This document shows, one piece after another, positions 1-5,571 of a stretch of DNA of 5,983 bases (the first letter of the stretch is position 1; the number at the start of each line of letters is the position of its first letter). Position numbers and translations under genes: made by a program. The notes beneath the pieces are model-generated. The model saw only the letters and a program-made list of their open reading frames with translations. It was not told the DNA's origin and made no database searches. Source of the DNA: Defluviitaleaceae bacterium (lineage in GTDB: Bacteria; Bacillota; Clostridia; Lachnospirales; WQUN01); assembly GCA_009782245.1 (NCBI GenBank), contig WRKK01000192.1, forward strand, positions 1 to 5,983, read 5' to 3'.

Positions 1-126
1 TTCCATTGATAATATTGTTGCTTTTGGTAGTGCTGTGGCTAACGCTGCTTCGATTAAAGTATATCCTACATCTTGCTCATTTGTTGCTGTTAAAGTGGTT
101 TGAGAAACTTCTCTTGTTTGCAACAT
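1..126 (-). CDS. Unrecognised protein, N-terminal 42 residues only
   Basis: The reading frame is open from the ATG at 126 to the window edge, so only the first 42 residues are visible and the gene is cut at position 1. The start is chosen because GAGGTG (138-133) lies 6 bases before this ATG. An in-frame ATG at 132 abuts that site and is less likely, and a TGA at 153-151 closes the frame upstream. The visible part begins MLQTREVSQTTLTATNEQ and continues with a helix-prone, alanine-rich stretch (YTLIEAALATALPKATIL). There is no signal peptide and no motif I recognise. It lies downstream of the group I intron-like RNA, so it may be the gene that leader serves, or it may use its own short promoter at about 145-172. 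Function unknown. Confidence 0.6.
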   Translation of the reverse strand, partial: MLQTREVSQTTLTATNEQDVGYTLIEAALATALPKATILSME

Positions 127-138
127 ATACATCACCTC

Positions 139-172
139 GTGATAATTATATCACAAAAGGCTGTCATGTGCA
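139..172 (-). promoter_or_regulatory. Possible promoter with overlapping palindromic operator
   Basis: On the minus strand GTGATA and TATCAC (139-144 and 149-154) form a perfect 6-base inverted repeat around a 4-base centre, ending one base before the GAGGTG ribosome binding site. A TATAAT (150-145) overlaps it, with a 4/6-match TGCACA (172-167) 16 bases upstream. This arrangement suits a repressor site covering the -10 box, and would give a very short leader. The -35 box is weak, so the promoter is tentative. Confidence 0.35.
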
Positions 173-246
173 GATTTATTAAATTTTATAGTTAAGTAAA
201 TTTATCTTGTTCACATAGGCTCGTTAGTTCCTATGCAGTTCTCTAA

Positions 247-263
247 CCTGCCTGTTCGGCAAG
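247..263. repeat. Short GC-rich hairpin, CTGCC/GGCAG type
   Basis: CCTGCC (247-252) pairs with GGCAAG (258-263), one wobble included, around a 5-base loop. It sits inside the 3' domain of the intron-like RNA. It resembles the other GC-rich CCTGCC-type palindromes at 395-414 and 492-558. Confidence 0.45.
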
Positions 264-394
264 CGGGTGAACTTCTCATGCTTTCACATGAGCGCAGACT
301 ATATGTTATACTCCTTGCGGAGTACCGAGATTTTTCCATTCACTTGAATGTACTCCGACACAATCGGATAGTCGTTGAGGGTCTCCCATGTTTC

Positions 395-414
395 CCTGTC
401 TGCCGACAGGCAGG
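395..414. repeat. Short GC-rich palindrome, CCTGTCTG/CAGGCAGG
   Basis: CCTGTCTG (395-402) pairs with CAGGCAGG (407-414) with one mismatch around a 4-base loop; an alternative CTGCC-GACA-GGCAG pairing is perfect. It lies in the intron-like RNA between the P-like element and P6, where a peripheral stem is expected. It may therefore be a native stem or an inserted palindromic repeat. Confidence 0.55.
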
Positions 415-491
415 CAATAGTGGAAATTTAGGGCTTTCCCTGCTGAACTGCCATTATTACTGCCCTTAGTGCCTTTGGTTTGGAGTCGCCT

Positions 492-558
492 GTCTGCCCT
501 GACTGCCGTCCACCTCTGCCCGTCGGCAGACGGGTGTCGGCGGACAGGTCAGGCAGAC
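492..558. repeat. Long GC-rich palindrome inside the intron-like RNA
   Basis: A 67-base hairpin made of three stacked parts: 492-503 with 548-558 (11 pairs, one bulged C), 506-514 with 539-547 (9 pairs, two wobbles) and 519-524 with 529-534 (6 perfect pairs, loop GGCA). It is far richer in G and C than its surroundings and uses the same GTCTGCC/GGCAGAC words as the other palindromes nearby. It looks like a mobile palindromic (REP-like) unit or a peripheral ribozyme stem. It has no T-run on either side, so it is not called a terminator. Confidence 0.7.
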
Positions 559-691
559 TACTTCCCTTTCAAAGATTTTATTTCAACTTAGGCTATACGT
601 ACTATTTTTTTCTGCTTTCACACCTTTACATCTACCGTTTCCAGTTCTGCTTTGGTTGTACGTCTTTAGGCTTTACCAGCATTTAACCTCG

Positions 692-782
692 AGCCACCAC
701 ACATTACTGTATAGTGGAGGCTTTCTGTTAGATTTTTTATATTTAGCTACGTTTAGCTAAATATTTTGTAACAGTTTGTTAC
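692..782 (-). other. Cluster of three hairpins in the leader RNA
   Basis: Three inverted repeats lie side by side. At 692-700 with 714-722 there are 8 pairs of 9, with a 13-base loop. At 739-749 with 754-764 there are 11 perfect A/T-rich pairs with a 4-base loop. At 768-773 with 777-782 there are 6 perfect pairs with a 3-base loop. In the minus-strand transcript they fall between the long-stem domain at 809-973 and the ribozyme core, and they may be the 5' peripheral stems of the intron. None is followed on the minus strand by a T-run, so they are not called terminators. Confidence 0.5.
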
Positions 783-808
783 CTTTGGTTTAGTATTTAA
801 TCTGCAAG

Positions 809-973
809 CCAAGAGTTAAGGGTATATCTTTTGCAAATTGGGCGAGTAACTTGCTTTTATGCCAATCAAGCCCATTGCACATTGGCAAATTTTCAACATC
901 TGCCGTGCACTATTTTTGTTGCTGAAATCAATTTTTTAACTTAATCCCTCCTATATTTTTATTTAACTCTTGG
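809..973 (-). ncRNA. Structured leader RNA domain, class unknown
   Basis: In the minus-strand transcript CCAAGAGTTAA (973-963) pairs perfectly over 11 bases with TTAACTCTTGG (819-809), enclosing 143 bases. Inside are a bulged hairpin of 5 plus 7 pairs (876-880/905-909 and 884-890/898-904) and a second stem-loop (TGGGC/GCCCA, 870-874 with 839-843, with a possible inner CTTG/CAAG). This makes a multi-branched fold that starts roughly 20 bases after the predicted transcription start. An AGGAGGG (952-946) lies within it but no plausible gene follows at normal spacing. I do not recognise the class. It could be an orphan aptamer ahead of the ribozyme, or the outer 5' part of the same element. Confidence 0.45.
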
Positions 974-996
974 TGGCATAATTCTTATTATAGTCC

Positions 997-1025
997 ATTA
1001 TATCGTTGGTTTTGGGAGATGTCAA
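997..1025 (-). promoter_or_regulatory. Perfect consensus sigma-A promoter
   Basis: TTGACA (1025-1020) and TATAAT (1002-997) are both exact consensus boxes separated by exactly 17 bases. Transcription would start near 990 and run toward the structured RNA, the intron-like core and the gene at 126. It lies about 70 bases beyond the typA stop codon. The 1026-1094 stretch holds a T7 run but no convincing terminator stem, so some typA read-through is possible. Confidence 0.85.
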
Positions 1026-1094
1026 GGCTGTGTTAAAAAAATTTTGTGTTGTTGGATTGGGGGTGAATCTGCCTGCCGCCCCACGGTTTTACCC

Positions 1095-2951
1095 TCATTT
1101 TTTATTAGCCTTAGCCCGCAACCCACTATCCAAAATACGCTTACGTATCCGCAAATTTATCGGTGTAACTTCCAGCAATTCGTCTTCTGTAATAAACTCC
1201 AAACATTGCTCCAGGCTTAGTATTTCGGCTGGGACTAGTCGTAGTGCGTCGTCGCTGCCCGATGCCCTAATGTTGGTTAGCTTTTTTTGCTTGCAAATGT
1301 TTACTTCCATGTCGCCACTGCGGGCGTTTCTGCCGATTACCATGCCAGCGTAAACTTTTGTGCCAGGCGTTACAAATAAACTGCCCCGCTCTTGGGCGTT
1401 GTACATTCCGTATGGCACGGCATCGCCCGTCTCAAACGAAATTAGCGAACCCTGCGGCCGTTCGGGAATATCCCCCTTATACTCGCCGTAACCGTCAAAA
1501 AGTGTGTTCATTATTCCGTTGCCTTTTGTATCTGTCAATAGTTCGGCACGATAGCCAATAAGCCCTCGCGCAGGAATACGAAACTCCAAGCGGCTGTAAC
1601 CGCCCTTTGCGACCGATGTTTTCAGCATTTCGCCGCGGCGGCTGCCCAATTTTTGTATAACCACGCCCATATATTCCTCGGGAACATCTATTGTAACAAG
1701 TTCCATTGGCTCGTGGCGGTTGCCGTCAACTTCTTTATACAGCACAGCTGGCTTGGAGACTTGAAATTCGTAACCCTCACGGCGCATAGTTTCTATTAGA
1801 ATGGACAAATGCAGCTCGCCGCGCCCAGAAATGCGGAACGTTTCGGTACTTTCGGTATCTTCTACCCGCAAACTTACGTCCGTGTTTAGTTCTCGATACA
1901 GCCTTTCCCGTACTTGGCGAGATGTTAAAAATTTGCCGTCTTTACCCGCAAAGGGGCTGTCGTTTACCATAAAATTCATTGTTAAAGTTGGCTCGGAGAT
2001 TTTGCTAAATGGCAACGGTACAATGTTTTCAAGGTTGCACAAAGTATCGCCTATTTTTATGTCTGGAATGCCCGTTATCGCAATAATAGAGCCAACCTTT
2101 GCCGTCTGCACTTCCTCTTTATCCAGCCCAGAAAATTCGTATAACTTGCCAATTTTTACCGTGCTGTGCTTGTCGGGCTCGTGGACGTTGATTATTGCTA
2201 GGTTGTCGCTTGCGTTTATTGTGCCGTTTACCACACGGCCTATCCCGATTCGCCCTAAATAGTTGTTGTAATCCATGTTGTATATTAAAACTTGCGTATC
2301 GGCGGCGGAATCGCCCTGCGGCTCTGGGATATAATCCAGCAGGGTTTCAAAAAGCGGTTTCATGCCCTCGCCGCTGTCGGTCGGCTCTGTTGCCGCCCAG
2401 CCTTTTTTAGCAGATGCGTAAATAAACGGCGAATCTAGCTGTTCTTCCGATGCCTCTAATTCTAAAAATAATTCCAAAACTTCGTCCACAACTTCCAGCG
2501 GACGTGCCTCTGGGCGGTCAACCTTGTTTATACAGCAAACTACTGGCAAATTAAGGTCTAATGCGTTTTTTAGCACAAATTTTGTTTGCGGCATTGGGCC
2601 TTCAAAAGCGTCCACGACCAAAATAACGCCGTCCACCATTTTCAGCACCCGCTCCACTTCGCCGCCAAAATCGGCGTGTCCTGGCGTGTCAACTATGTTT
2701 ATTTTTACGTCGTCATAAATAACAGACGTGTTTTTGGCAAGAATAGTAATTCCGCGCTCACGTTCCAGGTCGCCAGAATCCATTACCCGTTCGGCGACAA
2801 CTTGATTTTGCCTAAATGCCCCGCTTTGCCATAATAACTGGTCTACTAGCGTTGTTTTGCCGTGATCTACATGGGCGATAATTGCCACGTTTCTATTGGA
2901 TTTATTTGATTTATTGGATTTATTGGATTTATCCGTTTTTACTGTTGTCAT
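1095..2951 (-). CDS. typA: Ribosome-associated translational GTPase TypA/BipA
   Basis: This 618-residue protein has the length and layout of TypA/BipA, an EF-G-like GTPase that binds the 70S ribosome and supports ribosome assembly and stress or cold adaptation. The nucleotide-binding motifs are intact: AHVDHGKT (26-33), RGIT (66-69), DTPGH (88-92), NKVD (142-145) and SAK (180-182). The G domain spans about 20-210, followed by a beta-barrel (about 215-305), EF-G III-like (about 320-395) and V-like (about 400-480) domains, and the TypA-specific C-terminal domain (about 485-610; GDAVPYGMYNAQERG is typical). The His after the DTPG motif, needed for GTP hydrolysis in this family, is present. The start ATG overlaps the stop of the upstream transporter gene (TAATG), and its own ribosome binding site is weak, so translational coupling is likely. 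An oddity is a KSN repeat at residues 8-19, before the domain begins. Confidence 0.97.
   Translation of the reverse strand: MTTVKTDKSNKSNKSNKSNRNVAIIAHVDHGKTTLVDQLLWQSGAFRQNQVVAERVMDSGDLERERGITILAKNTSVIYDDVKINIVDTPGHADFGGEVERVLKMVDGVILVVDAFEGPMPQTKFVLKNALDLNLPVVCCINKVDRPEARPLEVVDEVLELFLELEASEEQLDSPFIYASAKKGWAATEPTDSGEGMKPLFETLLDYIPEPQGDSAADTQVLIYNMDYNNYLGRIGIGRVVNGTINASDNLAIINVHEPDKHSTVKIGKLYEFSGLDKEEVQTAKVGSIIAITGIPDIKIGDTLCNLENIVPLPFSKISEPTLTMNFMVNDSPFAGKDGKFLTSRQVRERLYRELNTDVSLRVEDTESTETFRISGRGELHLSILIETMRREGYEFQVSKPAVLYKEVDGNRHEPMELVTIDVPEEYMGVVIQKLGSRRGEMLKTSVAKGGYSRLEFRIPARGLIGYRAELLTDTKGNGIMNTLFDGYGEYKGDIPERPQGSLISFETGDAVPYGMYNAQERGSLFVTPGTKVYAGMVIGRNARSGDMEVNICKQKKLTNIRASGSDDALRLVPAEILSLEQCLEFITEDELLEVTPINLRIRKRILDSGLRAKANKK
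2895..2930. repeat. Four 9-base tandem repeats in the typA start
   Basis: ATTGGATTT is repeated four times without gaps, with one substitution in the second unit (ATTTGATTT). On the coding (minus) strand it encodes four consecutive Lys-Ser-Asn triplets in the N-terminal extension of TypA. The unit length is a multiple of three, so changes in copy number would keep the frame. Confidence 0.9.
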
Positions 2952-4234
2952 TAATTTTTCTCGCTTTCTTTTAGCTTGTTCAGCTGATAATTATTTTTGA
3001 TTTTTTGGGTAATTAGGGTATTTTTGAAAACTAGGCAAAATAACGCACCTAGCAATCCAAAAATTGTGATTACCGTAAAATAAACGTTGTAGCCGCCTTG
3101 GCTGCCGAATGTATCAAACATTAGGTTAAGCATAAGCGGCGCTAAAATATCGGGCAAGTAGGCAAACAGCGAAATATAGCCGATTGTACTGCCAATACTT
3201 TTGTTATCTATGTCAAGGTCGCCGATAAGCGACCAATACACGCCCCGCACGCAAAATATGAACAATGCGGCGACAATAAGGGTTATGTAAAAAAAATAGA
3301 TTGAAATATTTGTGGGTAGCACGGCAAAAAGCATTAAGCAAAAAGATGCCATAAGCATGGAAAACCCCAGCACTTTAGATTTGTCAATTTTTGTTGCCAA
3401 AATTCCGCCTAAAATTCCGCCAAACGGCCGCATTGCAATAAATACAAACATAATAGCGGCGACATCTACGGGCGGCACGCCAAAATTAACCTCTAAATGC
3501 CCGCCGATAAAAAATTGGCTCCAAAACACAAAATATCCCATAAAAATGATTATGCTAAGAATATAGACCATTTTATCCTTAAAAATTGGTGCAAAGTTCA
3601 ATTTTTCGGATTTTTCCAGTTGCGAGCCGCCATAATCGCTGTCCAAAAAAGCGGCGATTAGCCCCGAGACGAGTATCATAACAACAGAATACATATAAAT
3701 AACGGCTTGCAGGGCAGCTTGCGGATCTCCGCTATTTGTGGGGCTTTCTGTCATTAGTTGCGAGAATAAAAACAAAGCGATTGCCGCCAAAATTGCCTCA
3801 ACGATGCCACGGCCGCCGTCCAAAATGCCAAAAAATATCCCCTCTTCCCGCGGCTTAGATAGCATTTTCACAAGTTTCATGTGAGCCGACCAGAAAGTAA
3901 AAACCGAAAAAAATCCCCAAATGCAGAATATCCAAACAACACTAATAAAGTTGGGAATTTGCGCAAACCAAAAGCCCGCTAATCCCGTACAAAAAAGCGA
4001 AACAACAAGCAACCATTTTGGCGAAAAACGGTCGCTTAAATAACCGCTAGGAAAATACCCTGCGGTAAACGCCAATCCCAACAACGTGTAAATCATGTTA
4101 AGTTGCGTAATATTCATATCAAACACGTACAAAATAGTTTCTTGGTAAGCGGTACGCAAGAAAATTAGTGGATAAATGCTGCCCGCCGCAATTATTACTA
4201 CTAAAAATTGTATGTAACGATTGAATTTTTTCAT
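2951..4234 (-). CDS. Major facilitator superfamily transporter
   Basis: A 427-residue, very hydrophobic inner-membrane protein with about twelve membrane segments (approximately residues 8-26, 48-66, 75-90, 98-117, 140-160, 177-197, 223-243, 256-279, 288-306, 312-331, 346-372 and 383-404). The loop between helices 2 and 3 carries the MFS motif A-like GYLSDRFSPK (64-73). A related MRPFGGILGG sequence (268-277) precedes a basic loop in the second half. FFGILDGGRG (134-143) recalls sugar-phosphate/organophosphate antiporters, but the substrate cannot be named from sequence. The C-terminal tail is charged and cytoplasmic. GAGGG (4244-4240) lies 5 bases before the ATG, and a promoter is visible at 4288-4316. 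Its stop codon shares a base with the typA start, so both are one operon. No functional link between this carrier and TypA is known to me. Confidence 0.88.
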   Translation of the reverse strand: MKKFNRYIQFLVVIIAAGSIYPLIFLRTAYQETILYVFDMNITQLNMIYTLLGLAFTAGYFPSGYLSDRFSPKWLLVVSLFCTGLAGFWFAQIPNFISVVWIFCIWGFFSVFTFWSAHMKLVKMLSKPREEGIFFGILDGGRGIVEAILAAIALFLFSQLMTESPTNSGDPQAALQAVIYMYSVVMILVSGLIAAFLDSDYGGSQLEKSEKLNFAPIFKDKMVYILSIIIFMGYFVFWSQFFIGGHLEVNFGVPPVDVAAIMFVFIAMRPFGGILGGILATKIDKSKVLGFSMLMASFCLMLFAVLPTNISIYFFYITLIVAALFIFCVRGVYWSLIGDLDIDNKSIGSTIGYISLFAYLPDILAPLMLNLMFDTFGSQGGYNVYFTVITIFGLLGALFCLVFKNTLITQKIKNNYQLNKLKESEKN

Positions 4235-4287
4235 GCTATCCCTCGGTTTCTTTGGGTTTTTGGTTTGTAGGTTTTACGCTTTATTTG

Positions 4288-4316
4288 ATTGTACCATAAA
4301 AAATGCTGCTTGTAAA
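4288..4316 (-). promoter_or_regulatory. Promoter of the transporter-typA operon
   Basis: TTTACA (4316-4311) and TACAAT (4293-4288) are each one base from consensus and lie 17 bases apart, about 55 bases upstream of the transporter start codon. It points away from the plus-strand promoter at 4377-4405, so the two operons are divergent, with about 60 bases between their -35 boxes. Confidence 0.7.
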
Positions 4317-4376
4317 ATTTTAATGAACGCCCGTGAATTGGAATTTTATCGTAAATTATGCACCTCGCCCAAAATG

Positions 4377-4405
4377 TTGAAAAAATTTGCTGAAAGGTGT
4401 ATAAT
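4377..4405 (+). promoter_or_regulatory. Promoter of the duplicated toxin/partner operon
   Basis: TTGAAA (4377-4382) and a perfect TATAAT (4400-4405) are separated by 17 bases. Transcription would begin near 4412, giving a leader of about 50 bases before the GTG at 4465. I see no clear inverted repeat over it that would mark an autorepressor operator. Confidence 0.8.
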
Positions 4406-4464
4406 TATTTTTGCGTAAGGATTGGAAAATAGGTAACAAACATTCAATATTTAGGAGTTTGCCC

Positions 4465-4872
4465 GTGAAATCAGAACAAGAGAAAATTTTAGACGGCACA
4501 TATCCGTCAAGGCTAAAGCCGAAAGAGCAAGCCAAGCACATATACGGCAGTACCGCCTTTCAGCGAGAAGTTGCAATAAATCTGCTGAAAAAGGCGAACG
4601 GCGACGATTATTTTATGCCGTCTTACTTTAACGTTGACGAAAATTTGCAAGATTTGGTTGACACGTATAAGGGAACAGGCGTTATTAAAACTGGAATAGG
4701 CTCTATCTATCCCAGAGAAGAAATAAAAATGAACAGAATAATTGGAAAAGCATGGGATAGTGATAACGAAAAATATGTAGATACAGACACTTTTACAATA
4801 ATTTACTCTAGTAGAGGAGTTCATATATTCCCAAAAGGTCCCATTCCAAAAAACAGGAGGGTTTTCACATGA
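4465..4872 (+). CDS. Polymorphic toxin type 50-like nuclease, copy 1
   Basis: A 135-residue protein started at GTG 4465, chosen because AGGAG (4453-4457) lies 7 bases upstream and because the paralogue at 5164 starts at the same residue (MKSEQ). A longer TTG-started form from 4411 has no such site. The pattern KHIYGSTAF (24-32), SYFNVDENLQDLVDTYKGTG (53-72), a central IG, VDTDTFTIIYS (105-115) and RGVHIFPKGP (117-126) matches what I know of polymorphic toxin type 50 (Ntox50) domains. These belong to the BECR-fold RNase group, usually found at the ends of secreted toxins. Here the domain stands alone, without signal peptide or delivery domain, which suggests an intracellular toxin. Lys24, His25, Ser115 and His120 are candidate active-site residues by position only. 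The partner gene starts inside its stop codon. The family call is from memory of the pattern, not a search. Confidence 0.75.
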   Translation: MKSEQEKILDGTYPSRLKPKEQAKHIYGSTAFQREVAINLLKKANGDDYFMPSYFNVDENLQDLVDTYKGTGVIKTGIGSIYPREEIKMNRIIGKAWDSDNEKYVDTDTFTIIYSSRGVHIFPKGPIPKNRRVFT

Positions 4873-5150
4873 AAAAAGGCGGATTATTAGATTTTTTATG
4901 GAACAATGCAGGCGAACAAATGGAAGTAGAAACCACTATTTACGGCTCGTTTGTGGGCGTTTCGCATTCCGTTGAAGAAGATTGCGGCGAAAATTATGAC
5001 GAATTAGGTTGGAATTTTGACAAGATAAATGGAGTAGAATATTCTTGTATTTCCCTAAAAGACATCGCTCGTGTTCGCTTGGTTGGCGAAACTGATTGGG
5101 CGTGGGATATTTCCCAAACGGCACAGCAAAAATATTTGCAAGCGGTATGA
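4869..5150 (+). CDS. Putative antitoxin/immunity partner, copy 1
   Basis: A 93-residue acidic protein. Its ATG overlaps the toxin stop codon by four bases (ATGA), and AGGAGG (4855-4860) is 8 bases upstream. It starts MKKGGLLDFLWNN, then has an EVETTIYGSFVGV strand pattern, an acidic stretch (EEDCGENYDELGW, 36-48), a GVEYSCISLKDIARVRLV segment (55-72) and a WAWDISQT tail. The strand order and the closing KDI-x-x-V segment recall small SH3/Sm-like beta-barrels, but this is weak and I do not recognise the family. The role is inferred from position: a small acidic protein coupled behind a nuclease-like gene is the usual layout of an immunity or antitoxin gene. No DNA-binding motif is evident, so autoregulation by it cannot be claimed. 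Confidence 0.7.
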   Translation: MKKGGLLDFLWNNAGEQMEVETTIYGSFVGVSHSVEEDCGENYDELGWNFDKINGVEYSCISLKDIARVRLVGETDWAWDISQTAQQKYLQAV

Positions 5151-5163
5151 TAGGTGGCAAATA

Positions 5164-5571
5164 ATGAAATCCGAACAAGCAAAAATCCTAGACGGCACAT
5201 ATCCGTCAAGGCTAAAGCTAAAAGAGCAAGCCAAGCACATATACGGCAGTACCGCCTTTCAGCGAGAAGTTGCAATAAACCTGCTGAAAAAGGCGAACGG
5301 CGAAGATTATTTTATGCCAGCATATTTTAACGTTGACGAAAATTTGCAAGATTTGGTTGACACGTACAAGGGGACTGGCTTTATTGTTGAAAGAAAGGGA
5401 GCGGATTATCCCTGGGAGTACATAAAACTAGACAGAGTTATAGGGCAAGCTTGGGATCCTGACAACGAAAAATACGTTGACACCTACACTTTTGTAATAG
5501 TTTACTCTCGTAGAGGAGTGCATATTTTTCCACAAGGTCCAATGCCAAAAATTAGGAGGCTTTTCACATGA
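5164..5571 (+). CDS. Polymorphic toxin type 50-like nuclease, copy 2
   Basis: A 135-residue paralogue of the protein at 4465, about 109 of 135 residues identical by hand count. The start is ATG 5164 with AGGTGG (5152-5157) 6 bases upstream; it lies 13 bases after the stop of the first partner gene, so all four small genes are probably one transcript. All the family-like features are kept: KHIYGSTAF (24-32), the YFNVDENLQDLVDTYKGTG block, VDTYTFVIVYS, and RGVHIFPQGP. Differences cluster at residues 73-92 (VIKTGIGS... in copy 1, FIVERKGA... here), whereas residues 1-72 differ at only four places. This fits two functional copies that differ in a partner-recognition patch. Like copy 1 it lacks any export signal. 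Frames upstream of 5164 overlap the preceding gene and have no ribosome binding site support. Confidence 0.75.
   Translation: MKSEQAKILDGTYPSRLKLKEQAKHIYGSTAFQREVAINLLKKANGEDYFMPAYFNVDENLQDLVDTYKGTGFIVERKGADYPWEYIKLDRVIGQAWDPDNEKYVDTYTFVIVYSRRGVHIFPQGPMPKIRRLFT

Larger units (their letters stand above)
206..690 (-). ncRNA. Group I intron-like ribozyme (possible IStron remnant)
   Basis: The minus strand carries the hallmarks of a group I intron core in the right order. There is a GGGAAAGCCC P/J3-4-like element (about 431-440). A GGG-AGA-CCC P6 hairpin (379-387) runs into CAACGACTAT. P7 is GACTAT (373-368) pairing with ATAGTC (302-297). Between its strands lie a CCGA/TCGG hairpin (355-367) and a P8-like hairpin with 7 paired bases and a GCAA loop (308-325), joined to P7 by AACAT. 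P9 follows (CTCATG/CATGAG, 275-292). A branched 3' domain is closed by GTTCAC/GTGAAC (267-272 with 209-214), and a G at 206 could be the terminal G of the intron. The 5' boundary is not determined; 690 is a guess, and P3 and P1 were not resolved. Such introns in Clostridium and Bacillus are often parts of IStrons (intron plus IS605-type transposon genes). Here no tnpA or tnpB and no homing endonuclease is present, so it would be a short or decayed form. Confidence 0.7.

Noticed and set aside
247..558. CRISPR-like repeat array
   Set aside because: The palindromes differ in length and sequence and lack regular spacing or uniform spacers.
233..686. Two plus-strand reading frames of 78 and 68 codons
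   Set aside because: They run antisense through the intron-like RNA and its palindromes, have cysteine-rich low-quality translations from hairpin sequence, and lack ribosome binding sites.
739..764. Rho-independent terminator on the plus strand (stem followed by TTTT)
   Set aside because: The stem is almost all A/T apart from two G/C pairs, the T-run is short, and there is no plus-strand gene before it to terminate.
816..899. Minus-strand 27-codon frame starting at the ATG at 899
   Set aside because: It has no ribosome binding site and lies inside the proposed RNA stems; the composition looks incidental.
959..979. Minus-strand six-codon frame (MPPRVK) near the predicted transcript start
   Set aside because: No ribosome binding site, and its bases are used by the 11-base long-range stem; too short to support as a leader peptide.
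1006..2834. Several plus-strand frames of 64-153 codons opposite typA
   Set aside because: Shadows of the typA coding sequence, with no start signals and no recognisable protein.
4411..4464. Longer toxin copy 1 beginning at TTG 4411
   Set aside because: The extension would start right at the predicted transcription start without a ribosome binding site, and copy 2 has no equivalent; GTG 4465 has a good site and matches the paralogue.
5071..5163. Upstream-extended start for toxin copy 2
   Set aside because: It overlaps the first partner gene by about 80 bases; ATG 5164 has AGGTGG at proper spacing and gives the same length as copy 1.
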